A stretch of 64,000 nucleotides of DNA from Suillus spraguei (lineage: Eukaryota; Basidiomycota; Agaricomycetes; Boletales; Suillaceae), in assembly GCA_016800925.1 (NCBI GenBank), contig JABCPU010000148.1, forward strand, positions 89,038 through 153,037, in the 5' to 3' direction. Both the position numbers and the translations under genes were made by a program. Every line of letters begins with the position of its first letter. Position 1 is the stretch's first letter. Below, piece by piece: positions 21,965 through 32,883 of the stretch. The notes below the pieces were generated by a model that was given only the letters and a program-made list of their open reading frames with translations, had not been told where the DNA came from and did not search any database.

Positions 21965-24380
21965 TTACTCCGATATGCTCATTAAACTTGCAACAAATGT
22001 CAAAATCTGCAGCGACAATCAACACGATGACGAAGACCAGCCATGGAATAGAAAGCGACGCAACAAGCCGTGGACGAACGTCCACTATGTCCTCAGGCAC
22101 CAAGAAAATCAGCGCGTTCATCTTTCTCGCAATAAAATGGCCAATTCGCTTGAGAAACAAAAGTCAACATCCAAGAAGCCTCAACGCTCACCAAAAAAAC
22201 CTACCATTCTGCCGTCGATCATCATAAGATCCACTCTCACTGACATTAATCACAAGAGCGGGATCCACGATCCCTGGTCTCATTGCATCCAGAAGATCGA
22301 GGAAGAACAACCCAGTGTGATAGCTGGATCTTTGAACGATCGGATGGGTCGAACGCCGGTTTTGCCTCTTTGTGCGGTTGCGTTTGCCCATTTGAGCATG
22401 TCTGTATCGCTGATGGGTTTACCGCTCTTGGAGAGCGTCATCAGTGTCTTTGTAATATTCAACCTGCAATAATCGAATTGAGACGTGTAGTAGTGTGAAA
22501 ATATTTGACTCTACCTCATTAGTTGCCAGACAAGACCAAGAACGAGTGTCTTTGAACCATCGACGATATCGGCCCCCTGGATACCAACGAGGTGCATCCC
22601 ATTCTGCTTCCCAAGCTCCACCGCATAGTTGTGTTCTCCACTTGCTTGAAACGGGAGAGAGTGCTTTGATTGGGAGTGACGCCAATATCTTCTTGCTCTT
22701 CTTCATCGAGCATTGTTGGGGGTGCAGCTTGTGCACCGCCTTTGGGCTTGGAAACACGGCGCCATACTACAGAGCCAGGTGAAATCTTATCGAATGCTTG
22801 GAGGATGATGAGTCCATCGCGTAAGTTCTCGAATAAGTTGAACACTGCTGGCTCGACGCCGAGCGAGTTGAGCCATAGTGTGAATGCGCGTGCTTCACGT
22901 TCGCCCTCTGCGTCAAAGTCCTCGATAGCGCCATAATCTTTGGCTTCTTGTTCATCGAGGGGCTCAAGACCGGGCCAGGTGTTGAAGAGGTTTGCAACGA
23001 AGGCAAGGTTAAGACGGGATTGCCAGAGACGAGGGATGAAGGTGTCAGGTACTTGCGACAGCCGATGGCTTCGGCGTTTTGGAGGACCTGTTCTGCACGT
23101 TGTCTACGTCTTTAGTTTGAAGAGGTGCTAGGGAACATTGATCTGGTTTGAGCTGGTTTAAGAGGACGGTGTAGTTTTCTCCATCAGAGACATCACGGCT
23201 GAAGTTGTTGACTCTAAATCATGTGTGAGAAGAAATCAATAAGTATGGATGATGAACTTACCTCCGTTTCCATCCTGCGGCTTTCAAGTGATAGTTGAAC
23301 CAACGAAGTAGAATTTGATCTGGCGTCAACCGTAGAAGATCGTCGATAGTTTCGCCGTCCTCGCACAGCCGATACAATTCAGGGTGAATCTTAATATCGA
23401 CCTGTGCGAGTAAACCACGTCGGATGATCTGCCAAATAAGCCCTAGGATCAAATGCTCCCTCCCCTCTGCAATATCAGAAGAGCCAATATTGACAACGGA
23501 GCATCCGATACCCTTGGCAGATGCGATCACGATGTTGTTGTTCTCCGTCATCTGGAAAGCATTCAAGGGTTTACGCGCGTTTGGCTTGTTCAGCACACGC
23601 GTATCGATAGTGTCAGGGACAGAATCATTGATCAGTTTACAGAGGATGAGACCATCCTTGCATTCGTCGAAGAGTTGCATGGTTGATGTAGGGATTGGGA
23701 AAAGGTTCCCAATGTCAGAGTCGTTTTCGATCACCTTCAACAAGTGAATAAGACAAAAGATGATAGTTATAAGAGGAGCTTACTGTGTTGATGTGATTCG
23801 TGAATTCCGTCCGCTCATCTTCGTTGATCGTATGATGACATTAGCGTTTGAGCCTTGGACGGTAACCTTTCCTGCACGTGTTGGAAGAACGGAAGCCTTG
23901 GTTTGTGTGCGTAGCTTGACGTTGAGCTAGCGAAGGATAGCTGATGAGTGGTGTGCGAGATGACATCATAGACAGTGCACGGACCTCTACCCAGTCTTCG
24001 AGTTCAACCTTGCCACTGGCATCGACAGAGACATGTTTAAGCGTCTCTCGAGCTTTGTCATATGATTCTCCAGTATTCTGAAGTGCTTGAAGAACAGCGC
24101 TCTTGTCTATACGGCCTGGCGTGGTGGTACTGATCGCACTGCGGACGAGATTTATTACTCATGCAAATTCGAAAGGAGATCTCACGTACTTGAAGCGATT
24201 TACGAGGTCAAACATTTCATCTTTGGAGACTTCTGGATATTTCTTTTGAAGTCGAATGGCCTCCATTGGAGAAGATAAAGAGGATGATAGTGACGGTAAT
24301 TGGTCAGAGTAAGTTGTGGAACGCGGTGCTGGGGGTCGCCACTTGGCTGCTGGGGATTGACTGCGTGTTACCATCACCAT
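21965..24380 (-). CDS. SAC6: Fimbrin (Sac6), actin-bundling protein, with seven apparent indels
   Basis: Eight minus-strand exons: 24380-24190, 24138-23985, 23926-23784, 23734-23262, 23213-22515, 22463-22205, 22148-22065, 22006-21965. An N-terminal helical region ([18 protein letters not shown]) precedes four calponin-homology domains, with [60 protein letters not shown] and [20 protein letters not shown] as clear markers. Fimbrin cross-links actin filaments in patches and cables. The frame needs seven repairs: one lost 7-bp repeat unit near 23,822 and single missing bases near 23,100, 23,016, 22,629, 22,316, 22,145 and 22,135, all but one or two in homopolymers. With all seven counted, the coding length is 2,058 nt, a whole number of codons (685 residues), which supports the reading. 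The last intron has an unusual GTTGCG donor. Confidence 0.85.
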
Positions 24381-25773
24381 CTTCAACTTCAGTTGCAGGT
24401 CGTTTCAAACAAACTTCACTCCTTGTTTTTGGCTTATAACCCACGCAGTACGCAGCACGCAGTTACGATCGATTGCTAATTACATGGAACTATGATTAGA
24501 AGGCACCATGCAACATTTGAGTCACTATTTTAACTGCGCATGACACAGCTTGAGGCAATTGCCCTTGACCTCATGTCAATGGGTATTGGGCACTGAGTCC
24601 CAGTGAAAACCGGTCCTTACTAGGTTCGTAGGTGTTGTGATGTGATTCACACCGTCGTATTTACATAAAAGTACCTGGGCACCTTGAGGCCTTGAGGTCT
24701 GGGTTCAAAGGTTCAAAACTTCGATAATGATAACTTCCTCATGCAGACAAACGATATAGGTATTATCTTGATGTTTGCAATGCATCGGCGCGTTTTATGT
24801 ATGGATTATTTGTATCCAGACAGTTGAAGGAGTCCTTCGACTGTCTGGATACAAACACTTGCCTATGCCAGCTTCGCATTCAGCACCTCGGACACATTCG
24901 GGGCTGTCTCAGGAAAGCAATGACTTAACTTTTACAAGGCAGCTCACAGGAAACTGCCGACAGATATAGGAAACTAGATGGACTGATTGTCGGGAGCACA
25001 AAATCCAATAGAAAAAAGTCTTGTCTTGTCTTGCAACCATGGTTGAATATCGTCTAGTAATACACCTCTGCCTAATGGTCTGCCTTTCAACTTGAGAGAC
25101 TTTCAAGAGGAAGCGGAGTGGAGTGCCGTTGATAAGTAGTACTAAAAATTCAGCGCATATATCGTTCAACATAGCTCACTAAAATCATGGATAGGGGTCC
25201 GGGGACGTACAAACTGCAATACGGGATGAAATTTCTGAAAGTTGGTCGATCGACGCGTCAAGACGGTGTCCAAGAACGAGAGTGAGGTACTTAGAGTTAG
25301 TGTAAGGACGTCGAGACTCGAGAGATACGCCTCTTGAAAATTACCTGTCAGTGCAACGTGAAAGTCTTGAGGCGCGGTTACGCATTCCCAGATACGCCCA
25401 AGCAAGCGCAGGCGAAAAGAAAAATCCATCATGAGAAAGGGCGAAGACACTCGAGCAAGATCTCCAAGTATCTAGGTCAATGGAAGACTGAAAAATGCAA
25501 AGACATGATAATATCAACGAGGTTTGTAATTATCTATTGGAAGCCAGCGTGATTATAAAGGTGCAAGAACCTGTGAGCTCAAAGGCCATCATACACTACA
25601 TGATTTTGATTGACCAACGTTCGCCATCGGAGACGTTCTTTTCATAAGTTCGCAATTTACCTTGAATGCAAGTGTTTATGAAATTGAGATCGTGTGTAAG
25701 CACACATGTAGAATCACAGAAGAATCTAGCAACAAAACCCGGGTATATGCAAGAAAACCATCCATCTAACACA
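24381..25773. other. Intergenic region between fimbrin and AUR1
   Basis: About 1.4 kb holding the fimbrin promoter and the AUR1 3' flank. The only structure I can support is the near-perfect 47-bp palindrome at 24,809-24,855. Small frames here (for example 25,166-25,450) show no recognisable domain or conserved intron pattern and are not called. Confidence 0.5.
24809..24855. repeat. 47-bp near-perfect palindrome
   Basis: Arms of 23 nt (left arm TTTGTATCCAGACAG onward, right arm its reverse complement) differ at one position and are separated by a single base. On RNA or single-stranded DNA this would fold into a long hairpin. It lies about 430 bp upstream of fimbrin. Confidence 0.8.
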
Positions 25774-27002
25774 CTACCTCCTGCTTTCAGGCGGAAACAC
25801 GAAGCCAACACCAGCGATAGGGCTCCAACCCTCCTCCCCAGCTCTTTCGTCAGCCCTGATGAGACTTGCGATACTAGCTGTATGCCTATGCCCTCTCCCC
25901 CTCCCCATTACAGGATTGGGCGATCGGTAGGCAATAGGCGTCTCTTCCTCATCGCTGACTGTCCAATCACTCGCAAACTCGTCAGCATCCACGCCGCCCC
26001 TCCTGGATTCCAGATCATATCTCTCGTACTTGTCTCCAGCAGTATTGACACTCCCATTGCGCAGCTCCTCAGGCACGAAAAAGTAGAAAGAGGCAGTGGC
26101 GAGACACGCACCACCCACGACGTCAATGAGATAATGATGGCTCAGGTACATGGTACTCCAATAAAGGACGGCCGCATATGCCCAAGCCCATTTCGCGTAC
26201 TGGGGCCACAACGCGGTAATGAAGAGTGCTTCGAGAGTGGCCCATGCAGCATGCAAGCTGGGGAAGGCACCGAATACGAGGGGTGAGCTTGCAAAAGTGC
26301 GTTTGTAACCATCTCCGCCGAAGAGGTCGTCGATGCGGCCCAGGCCGCCTGCAGATCCGGGTGTGCCGTATGCTGCGGGTGTGAGGCCGTAGATGATTTC
26401 GTACCAGGGTGCTGCACAGGGAAGGACGATTTGCGCAAATACGCCTATGCAATTTTGATAGCCAAAGGCTTTGGCGAATACGCGGAGGGTAGGCGGGCGG
26501 AAGAGCCAGAGGAGGGCAGCAAGGACGAGCGGGAACGTGTAGTGGATAACGCCGTATGGGAGCCAGGCGATGATATCAAGGATGGGGTGTGTAAAGTGGG
26601 TGAGTATGTCGCTTATGTTTGCGCCGTAGAGGACGGATTCGAGCGTTGGGAGGAGTACGACGTGTACTGCGGGCGGTGGTCGGAGGGTAGGAATTGGTTT
26701 GAATAGAACATGAGGACCCATGAAAAGACGGGTGTTGCGGGTATGAAGAATTGGGAAGTGAATGGGATGAATAGGGCGATTACATATAGGATGGGTATGG
26801 CTAGTTTGTAGGGGAATGGAGGAACTTGCATGAGAGTGAGCCAGAAGAGAGCAGACAGTATGTGTAAAATGTAAATCGAGTCTTTCAGGGTGAATTTGTA
26901 TGCACGGAGTTTGGTCACTGTATCCGAAGGTGAAAAAGACTTGTCAAGTCTATTCACCCCAGCGACCAGCGCGTTCACTACAGTGCGCAAAGGTCGCAGC
27001 AT
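25774..27002 (-). CDS. AUR1: Inositol phosphorylceramide synthase catalytic subunit Aur1 (one frameshift)
   Basis: An intronless minus-strand gene of about 409 residues (yeast Aur1 has 401). It begins MLRPLRTVVNALV and has the family's multi-pass membrane layout. The PAP2-like active-site blocks are FGAFPSLHAAWATL and STMYLSHHYLIDVVGGACLA, with the conserved His and Asp residues present. Aur1 moves phosphoinositol from phosphatidylinositol to ceramide in the Golgi, an essential fungal step and the target of aureobasidin A. The reading frame shifts once, near 26,669-26,670, where one C appears to be missing. Before it the frame reads FFIPATPVFSWVLMFY and after it VHVVLLPTLESVLYGANI. The C-terminal tail is acidic and low-complexity. 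Confidence 0.9.
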
Positions 27003-27414
27003 GGTAAAAAGAAGAATCCCGTGGGAATAAAATCATTTCAAACTAGTGTTGTCGTAGTGCGTTCCTCATTAGGGCCTGAATAATTCATGGTCCATTTGTA
27101 ACATGGGTGCTCTTGGGCCATACACATCATCACACTATTGGGGATATCAATATTTAAGAGCACTTCGAATGTTGTGCAAAATACAAAGAAAGTACTTCAA
27201 ACTTAGCTTGAGATTTGGTGTAGTCCTAATACATGTACAGTCAGTATTCTGCTGGTCAATGTTACAAGAATGTTACAACTGGGATAGGTCGCATTACAAC
27301 AGGCTCAAAAGAGAGAGTATGTGTTGTACAATATCTACAATCCTCAAATAAGAGGAAAGGCTCTAAGACAATGTGTTGTCGAAGAGCAAGGGTTCAGCCT
27401 AAGACTTAGTGGCG
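27003..27414. other. AUR1 upstream flank, no gene seen
   Basis: About 400 bp upstream of AUR1 and left of the DIRS-like element. It is AT-rich and should hold the AUR1 promoter. I see no ORF with support, and no clear repeat. Confidence 0.45.
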
Positions 27415-27576
27415 TTCTAAGTTAGCCGAGGCACGAGGCTAACGTAGAAGTTAGTCTACGCGCAAATAAGCGAAGTGGCGCAGAACTTCTTGCTTCTGCC
27501 CACTTCGCATTCATCCATCAGCGCTTCAGATTCAGTATAAGCGTCTAGTTCTAATTTTGCTTACACCTTTTCTGAC

Positions 27577-28450
27577 ATGGCCAACGTTAATCCAAACGAA
27601 GCCATCAGACCGGACTATACTCTAGCTGAGTACCAGCATGAACGTCAACAGCTGATAAATGAAGGTTTAACCGAACAACAAGCCGTTGATCCCTAACAGC
27701 ATTGTGGAACGTGAACAACGACGCAGAGAGACAGCGTTGGGCAGATAGACAAGACCGCTTGCGCGAAGCCCGTCAACAAGCAGAGGAAGACGAGCTCCAA
27801 AGGCAACAAGACCACAAAGACGAGGAAGAAGCGGCACGGCTAGAAGAGAGAAAGAAGAATAAGAACAAGTACACGCCAATCAAGCGCGGAAAAGTTCCTT
27901 CGGACCCTACTATCCTTCCAGCGCAGTATGCGATTCGAAGGCTCAAAGCAGGCGACTACTGCGAACTGCATTACTTCACTAACAAAGGTTTAGACGACGC
28001 CAGAGTTTCAATGTCCATCGCCGAACCAGATGCGTTGGTAATGTTACCTGCTGCGGATGGAATCCACTCATGGGTCCCTGCAGCGGCGGTCAAAGACCCG
28101 AAAGCAGCGCCAGTAGTCAAGGACGAAAATCTTACCTGGGAAGAATTCAACGAGGCTGCACCACGCATGATCCTCTCCATGAAGATGCATGACTGGCCGG
28201 ACGATCGGGTAGACATGCATGTTCAATTTTGGACAGCGCTGCAATCTCATCGCTGGCGCCATGCGCCTGACGCCCTCAAACAGAGAGCTTTATTACTCTA
28301 CCAATCCCAGCAACATCGCCGCTGGCACCTTACCATAGGTACCGTGCAGGGTTGGAGCTTAGAGGAAATTAATCAAGACTTACTGTTGGAAGCGAGAGAG
28401 GAACTATTTAACGAGAAGCGCGAGAAGGAGACAGCAATGGCAGTACAGGT
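27577..28450 (+). pseudogene. DIRS-like element ORF1, gag-like coiled-coil protein
   Basis: Starts MANVNPNEAIRPDYTLAEYQ. One base is missing near 27,694 (CCCTAACAG), after which the frame continues as ALWNVNNDAERQRWADRQDR. A highly charged Glu/Arg/Gln coiled coil follows (residues about 45-95), then a folded region rich in Trp (WTALQSHRWRHAPDALKQR). A GT donor near 28,450 suggests splicing to the Cys-rich exon downstream. I do not recognise a named domain. Position and charge suggest a structural (gag-like) role. Confidence 0.55.
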
Positions 28451-28688
28451 CAGTCGTAACCCCTCCCACAAAACCTGTCTTCTCACCATTTCATACGCTT
28501 TCAATCGCACTACCTTTCTTTTGGGCTATCGCATCCCATCTCAAACGTTGTTGGCCAATCGCGCGCCAATAACGCTATTTACAAACGCAGGGTTATCACA
28601 ACCTCACAACCAACGACACATCACGCTGTCGGTTGGAACTGTCTTAAACGACAAATGTTCATCACGAACAACGGTTATCACAACCAAA

Positions 28689-28702
28689 CCCCCCCCCCCC
28701 CC
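28689..28702 (+). repeat. C14 homopolymer
   Basis: Fourteen C in a row, followed by GGG, inside the likely intron or spacer between the two ORF1 segments. The true length may differ because such runs are error-prone. Confidence 0.7.
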
Positions 28703-28869
28703 GGGTCACACCCACCCACAACCAAAACCACATACCACATGTGACCACATCGCTCGCTATCACAGCAAGCAGCGGCGGCATTCATCGCCAGCAACCTAGA
28801 GTCTCTACGACCATCACAAATGGCGTCAACGCGCCAAGTCTCTAGCGGACAAAAAGCCCTCTCCCACCT

Positions 28870-29217
28870 GTAGAAGAAGTATCAAACTTTAACAAGAAGG
28901 TACGCACTATTCGAGCACCTCCCGCATCTGGTCCCCTCCCATGCTGCGCAGTGTGCCTCGGACGTAACCCGCATAAAACCATCGAATGCACGGCCTCCCA
29001 CACATGGGATAAGCAACACGAGACCTTTGCGGAGCGCATCCACAAAGGTCTGTGGACGAAGGACGGAAAACAACTCTGCACCGCCTGGCAGCGCGAAGAA
29101 GGATGCACCGTGCCTAGGCACGACGCCAAGCACGTGTGTTCAGGGTGCGGAGCTGCCACTCATGGCGCCCAGAGATGTGCTCGAGCACAGAAAGCTGAAT
29201 CCGCTAACGCCGTATAA
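28870..29217 (+). CDS. DIRS-like element Cys/His-rich segment
   Basis: The frame ending at 29,217 contains CCAVCLGRNPHKTIEC, then LCTAWQREEGCTVPRHDAKH, then CSGCGAATHGAQRC. The spacing resembles a CCCH finger flanked by CxxC pairs, and it would bind nucleic acid. It probably forms the C-terminus of ORF1 after splicing. The end overlaps the first codons of the reverse transcriptase frame (about 29,161). Confidence 0.55.
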   Translation, partial: VEEVSNFNKKVRTIRAPPASGPLPCCAVCLGRNPHKTIECTASHTWDKQHETFAERIHKGLWTKDGKQLCTAWQREEGCTVPRHDAKHVCSGCGAATHGAQRCARAQKAESANAV

Positions 29218-31072
29218 GGCAGAGGCGTGGTCTCGCATGCTCGACCACCCGGAGTTAGCCAAATGCTTCGCGAAGGTCGCAGATGGCCTTCGCAGCGGAT
29301 TCAAAATAGATTTTCCCGTTATCACCAATGTACAGACTCCCCCTAATAAAGACTCGACTAGCGAGTTTGCTGTCAATTTCGTGCCATTATCCAAAAAGAA
29401 ATCGACAAAGGAAGATACATCGGTCCTTTCGATGCTGACACTCTAGAACGTCTGATCGGACCTTTCCAATCGTCTCCGATGTCCATCATCCCAAAACCAG
29501 GCAAACCCGGAAAATTTCGACTCATCCAGAACTTCTCATTCCCACACAGAACCAACGCATCGTTCGCAAACGCATCAATAAATTCGGACATAAACGCTAA
29601 CGATTTTCCTACAACATGGGGAAAATTCTCTATAATCTACGAATTAATAGCCAATCTACCTCCAGGGTCAGAAGTAGCAACGCGGGACATAGCAGAAGCT
29701 TACCGAACGTACCGCTACATGAATCCCAGTGGCGGCAGGTATAGTTAGAATCTCGGAGACACTCTTTTGTGTGGACACTTGTACAGCTTTCGGCGCAACT
29801 CCTTCAGCAGGAATCTATGGTCACATGGCTGACGCTGGAGCCGAAATCTTTCGGCACAAAGGCATCGGACCTCTAGATAAGTGGGTAGACGACCACATAT
29901 TTTTCAGGATACGTCGCGAGTTTCGCGAATGCTATAACGAAGACAGGAAGATATGGTATAAGAAGTTCGCCAGTTCGGGCCTAAGACAAACGGAAGGAAG
30001 ACTTTGGTTCGGCAAACGTTGTCCTATCAGTGGAAAAATAGAAGAATCAAACGAAAGTCGCGCGCAGCCTTTAATTGATCTCTCGAACCAATCACCTCGG
30101 TCGAAACACGATGCCCTATTTACGTTCTGTCTACAGGACATAAACGACCTATCGGATGAGCTTGGCCTGATCTGGGAAGTCTTAAAAGACCAACTGTTCA
30201 ACACGTCTACGATTTACATAGGATTTTATTGGGACCTCCAACGAATGGTAGTAGCATTAAGCGAGGCCAAGGTAGCCAAGTACTTAGCAGCCATACACAA
30301 ATGGAGGAAGCGGCACACACACGTCCTACAGGATGTTCAAGAACTTTACGGCAAATTATTACATGCGTGTGCCGCAGCACCTCGAGGCAGAGCGTACATC
30401 ACCAGCCTCGAGGACATGCTAGCGGTCAGTCAATCCAATCCTTTCTTACCCCGAAGAGCTGGGAAAACAGTAGCCGAGGACCTTAACTGGTGGTCCGAAC
30501 TACTTCAATCTGGCGGCGTAGCTCACGACATCTTCGCAACTCCTCAACTCCAGAACCCTCTAGCATTTTCCGACGCGAGCTCAGGAATAGGAATAGGAAT
30601 AGTCATTGGTGATCGTTGGAGAGCGTGGCGACTAATTCCAGGCTGGCAAACTCATAATGGCAAACGAGATATTGGCTGGGCAGAAGCCGTCGGCTTCGAA
30701 CTCCTTATACATGCCATCTCCTCTTTCCCTGGCATTAGCAGCAACGTCCTCGTCCACGGAGACAACACTGGAGTCGTGGAAGGTTGGTGGAAGCACAGAC
30801 ACCGCAATAAAGAAGTCAACGGAGTATTCAGAAGAATCCATGATTTCCTCCACAATCTACCCCACCGTCTCGAAATTGTCACTACGTACGTCGCGAGCGA
30901 ACACAACCCTGCAGATGACCCATCTAGAGGCATTCTCGGACCCTCCCACCTTCTTCTCCCCCCCATCAGTATCCCTCACGAGCTTGAACCGTTCATTATC
31001 GACGCCACCCAACCTCTATCCCCTACTGAACTACGGCTACTGCGGGACGGAAATACTCCTTCCCGCGGCTAA
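29161..31072 (+). pseudogene. DIRS-like reverse transcriptase-RNase H, frameshifted
   Basis: Segments in two further frames make up one protein: 29,161 to about 29,377, then 29,380-29,710 with SIIPKPGKPGKFRLIQNFSF, then 29,729-31,072. The catalytic centre reads KWVDDHIFF, with VDD in place of YxDD, as usual in DIRS elements. RNase H follows with FSDASSGIGIGIVIG, HGDNTGVVEGWW and ASEHNPADDPSRG. Single bases appear to be lost near 29,377 (T run), 29,710 and 29,731 (G run), so as written it cannot make one protein. No methyltransferase domain of the DIRS1 type was seen. Confidence 0.75.
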
Positions 31073-32393
31073 GCTCATCAATCGAGCACTCGTCAAGCAA
31101 AGAGCAGCAGAGCGACAGGAGATCTCTAGAACAGAAGAAGAGGATACATTAGTGCGGCACTCCGAGACGAATGACTCTATGAACCGTTCGCGGTTCGGAG
31201 CTCCGTTAGCCCAAAGCCAACCAGTACAGATTGCAACCCCCCAAGTCTACAGACAGCCCTTAACACCGCGCCCGTCAGTCCTTCGCCCGCACTGTTTAGC
31301 GCGAGATCGATTAAGGCTTTGGGTACCAGCAGGAGAGAGTACCAGGCAACTAGCGTCGACACCAGAGAAGTCGCCGAACCACGAGGTATCGGATGAACAA
31401 TTAGATCGAATCCTAGATGTGATAGGTTCAGCGTGGGCGCAATCCACAAAGGAGACGTACGGGGCGGGTTTACTAGTGTTCCACGTATACTGCGATATCA
31501 ACCACGTCGAAGAAGACAAACGTTGCCCCGTTAATCCCAACCTGCTCCTAGAGTTCCTATCTAGCTGTGCTGGTTCCTATTCAGGATCAGCAATAGCTAA
31601 CTTCGTAGCAGGTATTAAAGCCTGGCACTTACTCCACGGAAGAGCCTGGGTGATCCAACCGGGAGAACTCAAAACGTTACTCGAAGGCGCAGCAGTCCTC
31701 GCTCCTCCATCTTCGAAGCGTCCAAAGAGGCAGCCTTTCACTCCCGATTTCATGACATGCATCCGCAACCAGATGGACTTAAACAAACCGCTCGATGCAG
31801 CTTTCTACGCCTGCATGACGACGACGTTCTACTCTATAGCACGTCTAGGTGAATTCACAGTTAAAACAATCAAAAGTTTTGACCCATGCAAACACGTCAC
31901 GAGAAACGGAATGTCCGAAGCCACCGACTGCAATAATCTACTGGTAACCAAGTTCACACTACCCAGCACGAAATCGTCACCTCTGTCGGGAGAAGAAACC
32001 TATTGGGCAGCTCAAAACGGCCCTACAGACCCAAAGGAAGCTATGCAGAATCACTTACGAGTGAACCCAGGAGGAGCTGAAGAACACCTTTTCGCGTGGA
32101 AACACGACAAAGGCCTAAGACCGCTTTCAAAGTCGGAATTCGTAAAACGACTAACACTAGCAGCGAGCGCGGCAGGTTTACCGGACCTCAAGGGTCACGG
32201 ACTGCGCATCGGGGGAACGTTGGAATACTTGTTGAGAGGAGTACCGTTCGACGTAGTCAAAACGATGGGGAGGTGGTCGAGTGAAGCTTTCACCATCTAC
32301 TTGCGAGACCATGCGAAAATACTAGCTCCTTACATCCAATCGTCGCCCGCTCTAGAACCATTCACAAGGTATACACTTCCACCGGTACGCTAG
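30657..32393 (+). CDS. Tyrosine recombinase of the DIRS-like element
   Basis: An uninterrupted frame of 578 codons. The first about 140 codons overlap the RNase H frame and are probably partly a shadow, so the true start is unresolved, perhaps near 31,070. The core-binding domain is near QLDRILDVIGSAWAQSTKET. The catalytic domain has the first Arg in YSIARLGEFTV, HGLRIGG (H-x-x-R), GRWSSEAF, and the likely nucleophile Tyr in AFTIYLRDH. These match R..HxxR..W..Y of phage-integrase-type recombinases, which integrate circular DIRS DNA without target duplication. This is the only long gene of the element without a frame break. Confidence 0.82.
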   Translation: MANEILAGQKPSASNSLYMPSPLSLALAATSSSTETTLESWKVGGSTDTAIKKSTEYSEESMISSTIYPTVSKLSLRTSRANTTLQMTHLEAFSDPPTFFSPPSVSLTSLNRSLSTPPNLYPLLNYGYCGTEILLPAAKLINRALVKQRAAERQEISRTEEEDTLVRHSETNDSMNRSRFGAPLAQSQPVQIATPQVYRQPLTPRPSVLRPHCLARDRLRLWVPAGESTRQLASTPEKSPNHEVSDEQLDRILDVIGSAWAQSTKETYGAGLLVFHVYCDINHVEEDKRCPVNPNLLLEFLSSCAGSYSGSAIANFVAGIKAWHLLHGRAWVIQPGELKTLLEGAAVLAPPSSKRPKRQPFTPDFMTCIRNQMDLNKPLDAAFYACMTTTFYSIARLGEFTVKTIKSFDPCKHVTRNGMSEATDCNNLLVTKFTLPSTKSSPLSGEETYWAAQNGPTDPKEAMQNHLRVNPGGAEEHLFAWKHDKGLRPLSKSEFVKRLTLAASAAGLPDLKGHGLRIGGTLEYLLRGVPFDVVKTMGRWSSEAFTIYLRDHAKILAPYIQSSPALEPFTRYTLPPVR

Positions 32394-32714
32394 AGCGAAA
32401 CAATTAGTGAGTCCACTCCTTCTTTTCATAGGGCACCAAGCTTCGCCTTTACGCGTCGTAGCCCTCCTAAACCATCGGGAACACAGCTCACCTTGCTACA
32501 TCAGGTTCGGTTTCGAGTTTCAGGCCGGAAAGGCCCTGCGGGCCTTCGCCCAGTAACCCAACAACCTTATCACATTTTGTACTTGAGTAGATTCGCATTC
32601 CGCACCTTGTCAACAACTACATCTGCGTCCTTCGGACGTTAGCGTTTTCCGCCATTCGAATTTAACATTTGATTCTAGTAAAAGTCCAAGATACTTCGTA
32701 GTGCAGCGCATAGA

Positions 32715-32806
32715 GCTCTGTTTGGACAGTGAAATTTGACGAGAATTCAGAATTCAATTTCAAATAAAAATTCAAATCAGATATCATGTGACCTGCTCAC
32801 ATGACC
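32715..32806 (+). repeat. Harb-1 left terminal inverted repeat
   Basis: Pairs with the reverse complement of 63,727-63,818 over the same length with only a few differences, mostly transitions. It starts GCTCTGTTTGGACAGTG, a common form for Harbinger ends. Confidence 0.85.
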
Positions 32807-32883
32807 TTTGACACAGCAGGACCCAGTGGCTTAGCACAAAGGTGTGCTTAGATTTCTCATCTATATCCCTCATATCCCTCCAT

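Larger units (their letters stand above)
27415..32650 (+). mobile_element. DIRS-like tyrosine-recombinase retrotransposon
   Basis: A 5.2-kb stretch carries, in order, a gag-like ORF, a Cys/His-rich ORF, a fused reverse transcriptase-RNase H, and a tyrosine recombinase whose frame overlaps the end of the RNase H ORF. This gene order with overlapping frames and no DDE integrase defines DIRS-type elements. The outer limits given are approximate. I could not prove the inverted or split terminal repeats of this class, though GTTAGCC/GGCTAAC (near 27,422-27,444) and a longer hairpin (near 27,467-27,510) sit at the left side. Four single-base losses interrupt its frames (27,694, about 29,377, about 29,710, 29,731). 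Confidence 0.78.

Noticed and set aside
25166..25450. Minus-strand frame of 94 codons upstream of fimbrin
   Set aside because: No domain, no conserved intron pattern and no neighbour support.
28689..28702. C14 run as a programmed slippage site
   Set aside because: It lies in a likely intron or spacer and homopolymers are unreliable in this region.
30657..31072. First 140 codons of the recombinase frame as a separate domain
   Set aside because: They overlap the RNase H frame, which has strong motifs there. The Ser/Thr-rich translation looks like a shadow.
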